NCBI RefSeq assembly: GCF_007018905.1
Contig: NZ_CP041402.1
Span: forward strand, 558,001-622,000
Origin: Tardiphaga sp. vice304
GTDB taxonomy: Bacteria > Pseudomonadota > Alphaproteobacteria > Rhizobiales > Xanthobacteraceae
Length of the DNA: 64,000 nt
Direction: 5' to 3'
Part shown: positions 19,804 to 29,407 of the stretch, in pieces
Layout of the letters: every line of letters starts with the position of its first letter
Position numbering within the stretch: the stretch's first letter is position 1
Position numbers and translations under genes: made by a program
The notes under the pieces: model-generated
The model's database searches: none
What the model was told of the DNA's origin: nothing
Seen by the model: the letters and a program-made list of their open reading frames with translations, nothing else

Positions 19804-22800
19804 ATGATGTCCGGTCTGGTTCAAATCGCGCTGCAGCAGCGTCTCATCGTGTTCATCGGGGCAATCGCATTGGCCGTCTGGGGAACGGTTGCCTATCAGA
19901 AGCTTTCAATCGACGCCTTTCCCGATGTCGCACCGATCCAAGTATTGGTTTCGATGCAGGCGCCCGGCCTCACACCCGAGGAACTTGAGAGCCGGGTCAC
20001 TACGCCAATCGAGTTGGCTGCGCGCGGCATTCCGAACCTTGTGCGCATGCGATCCACGACACGCTACGCGGTCGCGCTGCTGACTTTCGAGTTTGCCGAC
20101 GGAACCGATATTTTCTGGGCTCGCGCGCAGGTCAATGAGCGCCTGCAGGAAGTGCGCGACCAGCTTCCCGCCGGTAGCGACGGTGGCCTCGCCCCGATCG
20201 TGACCCCCCTTGCTGAAATGGTGATGTTCACGATCGAGGCGGCGACCATGTCGGCGCAGGAAAAGCGGTCGCTGCTCGACTGGACGATCCGGCCGGCGCT
20301 GCGGAGCCTTCCGGGCGTTGCCGACGTCAATGTGTTGGGCGGCCATGTGCGCACCTTCGAAGTAATCCCTGCGGCCTCTGCAATGGCCGCGCGCGGCATT
20401 ACCACGCAGATGCTGGAGAAAGCTGTCGAGGTCAACAACCGCAATGACGGTGCCGGCCGCATCCGCAGCGGCGAAGAAGCGTTGCTGGTCCGGTCGGAAG
20501 GTCGTATCCAGACCTTGGACGATATCCGCAACACCGTGGTGGCGACGCGCAACGGCGTGACCGTGCGCGTCAGCGACATTGCCGACGTAAGGTTCGGCTC
20601 ACTTGCCCGCAACGGTGTCGTGACGGCAGACGCGGCTGGTGAGGCCGTGTGGGGCATGGTGCTCGGCCTGCGTGGAGCCAATGCGCGCACCGTAGTGGAC
20701 GGCGTGAAGGCGCGTTTCGCTTCTCTTGAGCCGCAGCTACCCGAGGGCGCCCGCATCGTGATTTTCTACGATCGCAGCGAACTGATCGGCAAGGCGGTCT
20801 GGACCGTGCAGAAAGTGCTGCTTGAGGCCATCTTGTTCGTCGTCGTCCTGCTGCTGCTTTTCCTCGGAAATCTGCGCTCGGCGCTTGTGGTTTCGCTGAT
20901 CCTGCCGCTGGCGGTGCTGACGACTTTCGGCGTGATGCGCATGCTGGGGTGGTCGGCAAACATCATGTCGCTCGGCGGTCTTGCCATCGCCATAGGCTTG
21001 CTGGTCGATTGCGCCGTCGTGGTCGTGGAAAATGTGGAGCACCGCCTTTCCACTGTCGAGAAGCCCACTCTTGCCGCGCGTCTGCGCCTCGCCCTTGAGG
21101 CCACGCGTGAAGTTGCCGTGCCACTCGTATCGGGCGTCGCCATCATCATTCTGGTGTTCATGCCGCTACTCGCCTTGCAGGGTCTGGAAGGTCGGCTGTT
21201 CAGTCCGGTCGCGCTCACCATCGTGGTCGCGTTGATCGCTGCGCTGCTGCTCTCGCTGACCGTGGTGCCCGCGCTCTCCGCCCATCTGCTGCGCGCCGGC
21301 GCGCATGCCGAGCCGTGGCTGGTGCGCAAGTTGCACGCCGGCTACGATCCGCTGCTCGCCTATGTGATGCGGCGGCCCATTGGCGTTGTCGTGGCAGTCG
21401 CGATCGGCATCGCAGCGGCTGTCGTCGTCTTTCCGCGCATAGGCAGCACCTTCATGCCCGTCATGGATGAGGGCACGCCTGTCATTACCATCCGCAAGTT
21501 TCCAACCATCTCGGTCGACGAAGCGGCGCAGACAGATCTACGCATTCAGCAAGCCCTCAAGGCGGAGATTCCCGAAATTCGGCGGGTCATCGCCCGCGCC
21601 GGCGCCGACGAACTCGGCATCGATCCAGTCGGCCTCAACGAGACCGACATGTTCATGACACTGGCGCCGCGCCGCGAGTGGCGTGGCGACGACATGCGCT
21701 GGTTTCTCGGCGAATTGCGGCGCGTGCTCGACAGTGTTCCGGGCATAAGCTACGCGCTGACCCAGCCGATCGACATGCGGGTTCAGGAAATGATCATCGG
21801 CGCGCGCGGCGACGTCGTTGTCAAAGTGTTCGGCGACGACATCGCTACCTTGAACCGGGTGGGCCGCGACGTCGCCGCGGCGATCCGCTCCGTCCCGGGC
21901 GCGATTGATGTGTTCGCACTTCGCAACGCCGGAATGCGCTACTTCACGGTCGCGGTCGATCGCGCTCAGGCGGGCCGCTTCGGATTGAACGCCGCGGAGG
22001 TCCAGGAGGCGCTCAGGGTCTGGGTTGACGGGCGCCGCCTTGGTATCGTGCTGGAGGGTCAGGTGCGCACGCCACTGGTGGTCCGCGGCGAGGAGCGTCT
22101 CCGCGTGTCGGCCGCCGACCTTGCGAGGGTGCCGGTCGTGCTTCCTGGCGGGGGCACGGTCGAACTGGCCCAGGTCGCGAACATCAAGGTCGAGGACGGA
22201 CCCATTCAGGTGATCCGGGAGGACGGTCAGCGGTTCGCGACCGTACTGGCCAACGTGCGCGGGCGCGACCTCGTCGGCTTCGTCAACGACGCCAAGGCGG
22301 CCGCGGCGCGCATCGAGCTGCCCAAAGGATATTCGCTGGTCTGGGGCGGCCAGTTCGAAAACCAGCAGCGGGCGGCGGCGCGACTGACGATCGTGGTGCC
22401 GATTGCACTAGGCGCCATCTTCCTGTTGCTGTATTTGACGTTCGGGTCGTTAAGACAGGCTGCGCTGGTTTTCTGTAACGTTCCGTTTGCGACGATCGGC
22501 GGCGTTGTCGCGCTGTGGGCGTCAGGCGAATTTCTTTCGGTACCTGCCTCCGTCGGCTTTATCGCTCTCATGGGCATTGCCGTTCTCAACGGCGTGGTGC
22601 TGGTATCCTACATCAACGAGGTCTGCGCCCGCGGTACACTGCCGTTCCGCGAGGCCGTGATGGAGGGAGCGCGACGCAGACTGCGACCCGTCACCCTGAC
22701 GGCGTCGATCGCGGCGCTCGGCCTCACGCCGTTCCTATTCGCCGATGGGCCGGGCTCGGAAATCCAGCGCCCGCTTGCGATCGTCGTGATCGGCGGATTG

Positions 22801-23034
22801 ATCACCGCAACGGCGTTGACGCTGCTGCTGCTGCCCATCCTTTACGACCGCTTTGCGTTGCCTCGGGCTGAACGCCGAAAGCTGGCCGAACAGGAACCAG
22901 ACCTCGAACAGGTCGGAGAGGCGTCGGACACCCCGCATCGGCCTGCGCAGATCATCACGCAGGACGTGTCGGCGCATCGGGCCGCTTTCCCCAGGCCTGC
23001 GGCTGCTGACGATCGGGCGACGGCCGAGGGCTGA
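19804..23034 (+). CDS. Intact heavy-metal-type RND efflux pump (CzcA/CusA family)
   Basis: 1,076 residues, full length, 12 membrane segments with two large periplasmic loops. N-terminus: QKLSIDAFPDVAPIQVLVSM. The TM4 motif reads AIGLLVDCAVVVVENVEHRL; the Asp and Glu fit heavy-metal RND pumps, but the first Asp of the CzcA DFG motif is replaced and a Cys follows the Asp, so the metal cannot be assigned. The C-terminal half has GFIALMGIAVLNGVVLVSYI and a polar tail. It forms an operon with the adaptor just upstream. It is probably a metal exporter, perhaps monovalent or unusual. Confidence 0.93.
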   Translation: MMSGLVQIALQQRLIVFIGAIALAVWGTVAYQKLSIDAFPDVAPIQVLVSMQAPGLTPEELESRVTTPIELAARGIPNLVRMRSTTRYAVALLTFEFADGTDIFWARAQVNERLQEVRDQLPAGSDGGLAPIVTPLAEMVMFTIEAATMSAQEKRSLLDWTIRPALRSLPGVADVNVLGGHVRTFEVIPAASAMAARGITTQMLEKAVEVNNRNDGAGRIRSGEEALLVRSEGRIQTLDDIRNTVVATRNGVTVRVSDIADVRFGSLARNGVVTADAAGEAVWGMVLGLRGANARTVVDGVKARFASLEPQLPEGARIVIFYDRSELIGKAVWTVQKVLLEAILFVVVLLLLFLGNLRSALVVSLILPLAVLTTFGVMRMLGWSANIMSLGGLAIAIGLLVDCAVVVVENVEHRLSTVEKPTLAARLRLALEATREVAVPLVSGVAIIILVFMPLLALQGLEGRLFSPVALTIVVALIAALLLSLTVVPALSAHLLRAGAHAEPWLVRKLHAGYDPLLAYVMRRPIGVVVAVAIGIAAAVVVFPRIGSTFMPVMDEGTPVITIRKFPTISVDEAAQTDLRIQQALKAEIPEIRRVIARAGADELGIDPVGLNETDMFMTLAPRREWRGDDMRWFLGELRRVLDSVPGISYALTQPIDMRVQEMIIGARGDVVVKVFGDDIATLNRVGRDVAAAIRSVPGAIDVFALRNAGMRYFTVAVDRAQAGRFGLNAAEVQEALRVWVDGRRLGIVLEGQVRTPLVVRGEERLRVSAADLARVPVVLPGGGTVELAQVANIKVEDGPIQVIREDGQRFATVLANVRGRDLVGFVNDAKAAAARIELPKGYSLVWGGQFENQQRAAARLTIVVPIALGAIFLLLYLTFGSLRQAALVFCNVPFATIGGVVALWASGEFLSVPASVGFIALMGIAVLNGVVLVSYINEVCARGTLPFREAVMEGARRRLRPVTLTASIAALGLTPFLFADGPGSEIQRPLAIVVIGGLITATALTLLLLPILYDRFALPRAERRKLAEQEPDLEQVGEASDTPHRPAQIITQDVSAHRAAFPRPAAADDRATAEG

Positions 23035-23222
23035 CTACGCCCTGGCAGCCAGCGTCATCCTGGAGCGCCTATGGCCTCGCCGTAAGGAATACGGTAAATA
23101 CTCATCCAGGGGTGGAAGCAGAGACGATGCGAAGGTGCCGTCCCGACCGGTTCACAACGTGAATGAAGCGGGATTGGTTTGATGCATTCAGCCTCACCCT
23201 CAAGTAAACCCGGGCGGCAGCT

Positions 23223-24113
23223 TTGAGCACACCATTGCCGCCGTTCGACTTTGATCTGCTCCGCACGTTCATCGCGGTGGTGGACAATGCCAGCTTCACC
23301 CGCGCTGCTGAGCGCGTTGGCCGCACGCAATCCACCGTCAGCCTGCAGATCAGAAAGCTTGAACAGAACCTTGGACGTCAGGTGTTCGAACGCGACGGCC
23401 GCGACTTCCTGCTGACGCCAGATGGTGAGATCCTGCTGAATTATGCGCGGCAGTTGCTCCATCTTGCCGACGAAGCAACTTCACGCATCCTCCAGCCTGA
23501 CGTCGAAGGCGATGTTCGTCTTGGGACACCCGAAGATTTCGCGACCGTCTACCTTCCGGACATATTGGCGCGATTTGCACGAACCCATCCGCGCGTCGCC
23601 TTGGAGGTCAATTGCAATTTCAGCTTCAATCTGCTCGAGGGCTTTTCCAAGGGGGAGTACGATCTCGTTTTGGTAAAACGCGAGCCCCAGGGGCCGTCAG
23701 GCGGAATTTCCGTCTGGCGCGACACCTTGGTCTGGGTGAGTGGACCCAAGCTGGTGCTGGACGCCACCCGTCCCCTTCCCCTGGTGCTGGCGCCCGCGCC
23801 CGATGTCTATCGCAAGCGGGCTCTGGCGGCCCTTCAAGCTGCCAAACGGGAATGGCGGATCGTATATACCAGCCCGAGCAGCGAGGGCCTTCAGGCTGCT
23901 GTCCGCGCCGGCCTGGGAGTGACGGTGCTGTCGAAGGATATGGCGCCGGAAGGCCTGATCATGTTGGGCGCAGAACATAACCTTCCAACAATGCTCGATG
24001 CCGAAATCGCATTGTATCGGGCGCCTGGGACCTTATCCCGCGCTGCTGAGCTCCTTGCAGACCATATTACCCATTCACTGGAAATTGCGGCCGGACGCGG
24101 CAACGCCACCTAG
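23223..24113 (+). CDS. LysR-type transcriptional regulator
   Basis: 296 residues. The N-terminal winged helix-turn-helix is DLLRTFIAVVDNASFTRAAE then RTQSTVSLQIRKLEQNLGRQ; the rest is a substrate-binding effector domain (DVRLGTPEDFATVYLPDILA). Conserved sequence begins right at a TTG at 23223 (a GGCGG lies shortly before), so TTG is the likely start. It follows the RND operon on the same strand with a 188-base gap, and may regulate it, though LysR genes usually regulate divergent neighbours, and none is here. Confidence 0.88.
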   Translation: MSTPLPPFDFDLLRTFIAVVDNASFTRAAERVGRTQSTVSLQIRKLEQNLGRQVFERDGRDFLLTPDGEILLNYARQLLHLADEATSRILQPDVEGDVRLGTPEDFATVYLPDILARFARTHPRVALEVNCNFSFNLLEGFSKGEYDLVLVKREPQGPSGGISVWRDTLVWVSGPKLVLDATRPLPLVLAPAPDVYRKRALAALQAAKREWRIVYTSPSSEGLQAAVRAGLGVTVLSKDMAPEGLIMLGAEHNLPTMLDAEIALYRAPGTLSRAAELLADHITHSLEIAAGRGNAT

Positions 24114-24477
24114 CCTGGCATAGAAGGCCTGGATTGCATCACAGGGAATGCTTCAGAAGCAGCCGATAAAGCAGTTTCGCGATGTTGCCTAAAACATAAT
24201 CATATGCCTATTCTTTCGGTAGGATTGTTGCCCGCGCAAGCTGCGAAGTGCCACTGATCTTTCCTGATATCCGCCGATAAGCGGCTATCGCCTCTCTTCG
24301 CCCGACGCTCCCGGGACGCGCGGCCTTCGATGTGGAGGCGGGACGGGAGGGCTTGCATGTGCAGATCTCTCATTCGCGGTCCTCGACCGTGTTGATACAG
24401 CCACTTTTCCGCAGCGCTCATAACTGGCACGCTGCGTGCTAGCTATGGCCGACACACCACCACAGGGGATCTCCGAG
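24114..24477. other. Gap upstream of the ABC importer operon
   Basis: 364 bases without a credible gene. An A/T-rich stretch (about 24185-24225) breaks the GC-rich background and may hold the promoter of the importer operon. I find no riboswitch fold by eye. Confidence 0.5.
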
Positions 24478-25494
24478 ATGTTTCGCAAGCTGGCATTCAC
24501 CGCGTTCGCGGGCGCGCTCCTCGCCGCCTCCACCCTCTCGGCCAGCGCCGAAACCGATCTCAAATTCGCCCTCGACTGGAAATTCGAAGGTCCTTCCGCG
24601 CCGTATTTCGTCGCCATCGACAAGGGCTACTACAAGGCCGAAGACCTCAACGTCACCGTCGATTCCGGCCCGGGCTCGGTCGCCGGCATCGCGCGCGTCG
24701 CGGCGGGCACCTATCCGATCGGTTTCTTCGACATCAATTCGCTGGCGCGCTTCCGCGACCAGAACCCGGACAAGGACATCAAGGGCGTGCTGATGGTCTA
24801 TGACCGTCCGCCGTTCTCGATCGTCAGCCTCGCGAAGTCGGGCATCAACGCGCCGAAGGACCTCGAAGGCAAGATCCTGGGTGCGCCGGCGCCGGATGGC
24901 GCGTTCGCGCAGTGGAAAGCCTTCGTCAAGGAAAACAAGATCGACGACAGCAAGGTCAAGATCGAGAATGTCGGCTTCCCGGTGCGCGAGCCGATGCTCG
25001 CCGACGGCAAGGTCGACGCCATCACCGGCTTCTCGTTCTCGTCCTACTTCAACCTGATGTCCAAGGGCATCGCCGAGAAGGACATCAAGGTGATGCTGAT
25101 GTCGGACTACGGCATCGTATTGTACGGCAACGCCATCATGGTGAACCCGGAATTCGCCAAGGCCAATCCGAAGGTGGTCGAAGGCTTCGTGCGCGCCACC
25201 GTCAAGGGCATCGTTGACACCATCAAGGATCCGGACAGCGCGATCAAATCGGTGATGAAGCGCAACGAGACCGCCGACGAGAAGATCGAACTGGCGCGGC
25301 TCAAAATGTCGCTGAAGGACAATATCGCCACCCCCTGGGCGAAGGCCAATGGCGTCGGCGGCATTGACGACAAGCGCATGGATCAGGCCATCGAGCAGAT
25401 CGCCGTGACCTATGAGTTCAAGAGCGCGAAGCCCAAGGGCTCCGACCTGTTCACCTCGCAATACCTTCCTCCTGCCGCCGACCGGAAGTTCTGA
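24478..25494 (+). CDS. NitT/TauT-family ABC transporter, substrate-binding protein
   Basis: 338 residues from the ATG at 24478; an in-frame ATG 14 codons earlier lacks a signal peptide. Signal peptide [20 protein letters not shown], then a NMT1/THI5-like binding domain (FALDWKFEGPSAPYFVAIDK, GYYKAEDLNVTVDSGPGSVA, FPVREPMLADGKVDAITGFS). Such proteins bind nitrate, sulfonates, thiamine precursors or other small organic solutes; the ligand is not clear here. First gene of an operon with the ATPase and permease. Confidence 0.9.
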   Translation: MFRKLAFTAFAGALLAASTLSASAETDLKFALDWKFEGPSAPYFVAIDKGYYKAEDLNVTVDSGPGSVAGIARVAAGTYPIGFFDINSLARFRDQNPDKDIKGVLMVYDRPPFSIVSLAKSGINAPKDLEGKILGAPAPDGAFAQWKAFVKENKIDDSKVKIENVGFPVREPMLADGKVDAITGFSFSSYFNLMSKGIAEKDIKVMLMSDYGIVLYGNAIMVNPEFAKANPKVVEGFVRATVKGIVDTIKDPDSAIKSVMKRNETADEKIELARLKMSLKDNIATPWAKANGVGGIDDKRMDQAIEQIAVTYEFKSAKPKGSDLFTSQYLPPAADRKF

Positions 25495-25521
25495 TCGGCG
25501 CGGGGAGGGGGATCACCGCGC

Positions 25522-26310
25522 ATGGTCGCATTCGTAGACATTGATGGCGTCACGCTGAAATACCGTGGCGCCACCGGGGACATCGTCGCCCTTCAGGATG
25601 CCACGCTGAAAATCGAGCGTGGCGAATTCGCCGCCGTGGTCGGGCCGTCCGGCTGCGGCAAGTCCTCGTTGATGCGGCTGGTCACCGGGTTGCACAAGCC
25701 GACCGCCGGCACCATCGCGATCGACGGCAAGGAAGTCACCGGCCCCGTCAAGATGGCTGGCATGGCGTTCCAGAACGCCAACATGCTGCCGTGGCGCAAG
25801 GTGATCGACAACGTGCTGTTGCCGCTGGAGATCGTCGAGCCCTACCGCTCGCAGTTCCGCGGCAACAGAAAAGAATTCCGCGCGATGGCGGAGAAGTTGC
25901 TGGCCACCGTCGGCCTCGCCGGCTTCGGCGACCGTTTTCCGTGGGAATTGTCGGGCGGCATGCAGCAGCGAGTCTCGCTGTGCCGCTCGCTGATTCACGA
26001 ACCCGCGCTCCTGATGCTCGACGAACCCTTCGCCGCACTCGATGCCTTCACCCGCGAGGAGCTGTGGTGCGTACTGCGCGACCTGTGGCAGCGGCTCGGC
26101 TTCACCGTGATCCTGGTGACGCACGACCTTCGCGAGGCGGCGTTCCTCGCCGACAACATCTATGTCATGAGCGCGCGCCCCGGCCAGATCGTGCAGGTCA
26201 AGTCGGTCGATATTCCGCGTCCGCGCGATCTCAAGGTCACCTACGATAAGGACTTCGGCGACATCGTCTACGAATTGCGCATGAAGATCGCGGAGGTTCG
26301 GCAGGCATGA
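25522..26310 (+). CDS. NitT/TauT-family ABC transporter, ATPase
   Basis: 262 residues. Walker A GPSGCGKSSLMRLVTGL, Q-loop MAFQNANMLPWRKV, signature WELSGGMQQRVSLCR, Walker B LLMLDEPFAALDAFTREE and the switch His in ILVTHDLREAAFLAD are all present. It powers import by the permease it overlaps by four bases (ATGA at 26307). Starts 27 bases after the binding-protein stop. Confidence 0.95.
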   Translation: MVAFVDIDGVTLKYRGATGDIVALQDATLKIERGEFAAVVGPSGCGKSSLMRLVTGLHKPTAGTIAIDGKEVTGPVKMAGMAFQNANMLPWRKVIDNVLLPLEIVEPYRSQFRGNRKEFRAMAEKLLATVGLAGFGDRFPWELSGGMQQRVSLCRSLIHEPALLMLDEPFAALDAFTREELWCVLRDLWQRLGFTVILVTHDLREAAFLADNIYVMSARPGQIVQVKSVDIPRPRDLKVTYDKDFGDIVYELRMKIAEVRQA

Positions 26311-27077
26311 ATTCCCGCATTCTCGAAAGGGCCTCGCCCTGGGTCTTCACCGTCATCATCTTCCTGATCTGGGAAGTGTCGTGCATCATCTTCAACATCA
26401 ACTCTTCAGTGCTGCAGCCGCCGTCGGCGGCGTTCGCCGCGATGTTCAAATACTGGAAAGTGTTCGCCTATAATTCATGGGTTACTTTGTGGGTGACGAT
26501 GGTCGGCTTCGCGCTGGCGGTCGGCTTCGGCGTCATGCTGGGTCTGCTGGTCGGCTGGTCGCGCACGATCTATCGCGGCATGTATCCGGTGATGGTCGGC
26601 TTCAACACGATCCCGAAGGTCGCGATCGTGCCGCTCCTGATCCTGTGGTTCGGCATCGGCGAATTGCCGGCGATCATCACCGCGTTCCTGATCTCGTTCT
26701 TCCCGATCGTGGTCAACATCGCCACGGGGCTGGCCACCACCGAACCGGAACTCGAGGACGTGCTGCGCGCGCTCGGCGCCGGCAAGCTCGACATCATGCT
26801 CAAGGTCGGCATTCCCCGCGCGCTGCCGTATTTCTTCGGCTCGCTCAAGGTGGCGATCACGCTGGCCTTCGTCGGCACCGTGGTGTCGGAGACGCTGGGC
26901 GCCAATGCCGGCCTCGGCTATCTGATCGCGCTGGAAGGCGCCTCGTTCCGCATGGCCAATGTCTACGCAGCATTGCTGCTGCTCGCCTTCGAAGGCGTAC
27001 TGATGTACGCGGTATTTGCCTGGGTCGAGCAGCGTTTCACCAAGTGGGCCTTTCGATCGCAGATGAACGCGGGCTGA
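26307..27077 (+). CDS. NitT/TauT-family ABC transporter, permease
   Basis: 256 residues with about six membrane segments. The cytoplasmic EAA-type loop (LRALGAGKLDIMLKVGIPRA) contacts the ATPase. N-terminal segment WVFTVIIFLIWEVSCIIF. Overlaps the ATPase gene, so the two are likely translated together. Third and last gene of the operon; a palindromic repeat follows at 27186. Confidence 0.94.
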   Translation: MNSRILERASPWVFTVIIFLIWEVSCIIFNINSSVLQPPSAAFAAMFKYWKVFAYNSWVTLWVTMVGFALAVGFGVMLGLLVGWSRTIYRGMYPVMVGFNTIPKVAIVPLLILWFGIGELPAIITAFLISFFPIVVNIATGLATTEPELEDVLRALGAGKLDIMLKVGIPRALPYFFGSLKVAITLAFVGTVVSETLGANAGLGYLIALEGASFRMANVYAALLLLAFEGVLMYAVFAWVEQRFTKWAFRSQMNAG

Positions 27078-27185
27078 TGCGATGACACCTGTCACGGACT
27101 CGGAGCGGTATCCGTGATGCCTTTCCGTCTCCGGCAGGGCTCGTCAATGTCGGCCGGACCAGCGTAGCTTGCCGCAGACCCAGCC

Positions 27186-27258
27186 GTCATCCTGAGGCGC
27201 AGTCGCGCAAGCGACGGCCTCGTTCGAGGCTCGCCAAGGGGGCGCACCTCAGGATGAC
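27186..27258. repeat. Palindromic intergenic repeat, 'GTCATCCTGAGG' family
   Basis: Outer arms GTCATCCTGAGGCGC and GCGCACCTCAGGATGAC are inverted copies, around a centre with GCGACGGCCTCGTTCGAGGCTC. Seen once in this window. It follows the ABC importer operon. Confidence 0.7.
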
Positions 27259-27327
27259 GCCAGCAGAGGTGCCATGGAACTTCGGGAACTCTAGGGAACC
27301 TTCTGATATCGCTGGCGTTATGATGCG

Positions 27328-29283
27328 ATGAACAAGCATGCCCCGGGCGAATCGGCCGCTCACGACTCCACCACGTCCTCCATCGTCGAAGTCGTCGCCG
27401 AGACCGGCAAGCAAATCGAGCCGCCGCCGCCGGAGCTCGTCGAGCCCGATCCGGATCTGACGCCCGAAGAAGCCGAGCAGGCGCGGCGCGACTACCTGCT
27501 GACGCGGTTCTGGATCAGCGCCCGCGGCTTCTGGAGTAAGTCCGGCGACAGACTCGCCTGGGCGTTCTCGATCGGGCTGTTGCTGCTGATCATCACCAAT
27601 GTCGGCTTCCAATACGGCATCAACGTCTGGAATCGCGCGATCTTCGATGCCATCGAGAAGCGCGATGCCGCCTCGGTCTGGCATCTCACGGGCGTGTTCT
27701 TTCCGCTGGCGATCGGCAGCGTGATGCTCGGCGTGGCGCAGGTGTACGCCCGGATGGGCATCCAGCGCCGCTGGCGGGCCTGGTTGACCAATTCAGTCGT
27801 GTCGCGCTGGCTCACCCAAGGACGCTACTACCAGCTCAATCTGGTCGGCGGCGACCACCAGAACCCGGAATACCGCATCGCCGAGGATTTGCGCATCGCC
27901 ACCGACTCGCCGGTCGATTTCGCCGCCGGCGTGATCTCCGCGTTCCTGTCGGCGACCACCTTCATCGTCGTGCTGTGGACCATCGGCGGCGCGCTGACGT
28001 TGTCGATCGGCGGCTCGGTCGTCACCATCCCAGGCTTCCTCGTGATCGCTGCCGTGCTGTATGCCGGCATTGCCTCCGGCTCGATCATGACCATCGGCCG
28101 CGCCTTCGTGCAGACCTCGGAAGACAAGAATCAGGCCGAGGCCGAGTACCGCTATGCGCTGACGCGCGTGCGTGAAAACGGCGAAAGCATCGCGCTGCTC
28201 GGCGGCGAGGAGGAAGAGCGCGCCGGCATCGACCGCACCTTCGGATCTGTGCTGAAGCAGTGGGCGCGGCTGGCGCACCAGCACATGCGGACGACGCTGG
28301 TGTCGCAGGGCTCCAGCCTGATTGCGCCGGTGGTGCCGCTTTTGTTGTGTGCCCCGAAATTTCTTGACGGCAGCATGTCGCTCGGCCAGGTGATGCAGGC
28401 GGCATCGGCCTTTACTATCGTGCAGGCGGCGTTCGGCTGGCTGGTCGACAACTATCCGCGGCTGGCCGACTGGAATGCCTGTGCGCGGCGGATTTCCTCG
28501 CTGATGATGTCGCTCGACGGCCTGGAGCGCGCCGAGCGCGGCGACGGCATCGGCCGTATCACGCGCGGCGAGACCACCGGCGACACCATGCTCAGCCTGC
28601 ACAATCTGTCGGTGACGCTCGACGACGGCACGGCCGTGGTCGGTGACGCCGAAGTCGCGATCGAGCCCGGCGAGCGGCTGCTAGTCGCTGGCGAGAGCGG
28701 CACCGGCAAGAGCACGCTGGTGCGCGCCATTGCCGGGCTGTGGCCATGGGGCGGCGGCAGTATCAATTTCCATCCCGACCGCCGGCTGTTCATGCTGCCG
28801 CAGAAACCCTACGTGCCGTCCGGCACGCTGCGCCGCGCAGCCGCCTATCCGGCCGCCGCGGAAGACTGGAGCGTCGAGGAAATCGGCGTGGCGCTCGACA
28901 AGGTCGGGCTCGGCCATCTCAAGGAGAAGATCGAGGAAGACGCGCCATGGGACCAGACATTGTCCGGCGGTGAAAAGCAGCGCCTCGCCTTCGCGCGGCT
29001 GTTCCTGCACAAGCCCGATATCATCGTGCTGGACGAGGCGACCTCGGCGCTCGACGCCAAGAGTCAGGACAGGATGATGGAGCTGCTGACGCAGGAGCTG
29101 CCCAGCGCCACCGTGGTCTCGGTGGCGCATCGCGCCGAGCTCGAAGTGTTTCACAGCCGCAAGATCGTGCTCGAACGCCGCAAGGGCGGCGCCAAGCTGG
29201 TCAGCGACATCGACCTGATCCCCCGCAAGGGCAAGCGCAAGCTGCTTGGACGGTTCTTGCGAGGACGAAAAACGGCGAAATAA
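27328..29283 (+). CDS. ABC transporter of the BacA/SbmA-like type with fused ATPase
   Basis: 651 residues. A Pro/Glu-rich N-terminus leads to a membrane domain of the SbmA/BacA (ABC_membrane_2) type with FQYGINVWNRAIFDAIEKRD and RWRAWLTNSVVSRWLTQGRY, then an ATPase domain: Walker A GESGTGKSTLVRAIAGLWPW, signature TLSGGEKQRLAFARLF, Walker B IIVLDEATSALD. Relatives import peptides or vitamins (E. coli YddA); Bradyrhizobium BclA is a BacA-like peptide transporter needed in some legume symbioses. I infer peptide or amphiphile transport; the actual substrate is unknown. It is followed, 124 bases on, by the YqcI/YcgG gene. Confidence 0.88.
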   Translation: MNKHAPGESAAHDSTTSSIVEVVAETGKQIEPPPPELVEPDPDLTPEEAEQARRDYLLTRFWISARGFWSKSGDRLAWAFSIGLLLLIITNVGFQYGINVWNRAIFDAIEKRDAASVWHLTGVFFPLAIGSVMLGVAQVYARMGIQRRWRAWLTNSVVSRWLTQGRYYQLNLVGGDHQNPEYRIAEDLRIATDSPVDFAAGVISAFLSATTFIVVLWTIGGALTLSIGGSVVTIPGFLVIAAVLYAGIASGSIMTIGRAFVQTSEDKNQAEAEYRYALTRVRENGESIALLGGEEEERAGIDRTFGSVLKQWARLAHQHMRTTLVSQGSSLIAPVVPLLLCAPKFLDGSMSLGQVMQAASAFTIVQAAFGWLVDNYPRLADWNACARRISSLMMSLDGLERAERGDGIGRITRGETTGDTMLSLHNLSVTLDDGTAVVGDAEVAIEPGERLLVAGESGTGKSTLVRAIAGLWPWGGGSINFHPDRRLFMLPQKPYVPSGTLRRAAAYPAAAEDWSVEEIGVALDKVGLGHLKEKIEEDAPWDQTLSGGEKQRLAFARLFLHKPDIIVLDEATSALDAKSQDRMMELLTQELPSATVVSVAHRAELEVFHSRKIVLERRKGGAKLVSDIDLIPRKGKRKLLGRFLRGRKTAK

Positions 29284-29407
29284 CGCTGTGGCCGGAGCAC
29301 TCGATGCGTCGGAATTGCGACTCAAGACCCTGATGCAACTTATTTTTCCGTCGGCGGCACCAACGTCGAATTGGCTCGTTGAGGGGTACCTGCAACGAGG
29401 CCCTGCC

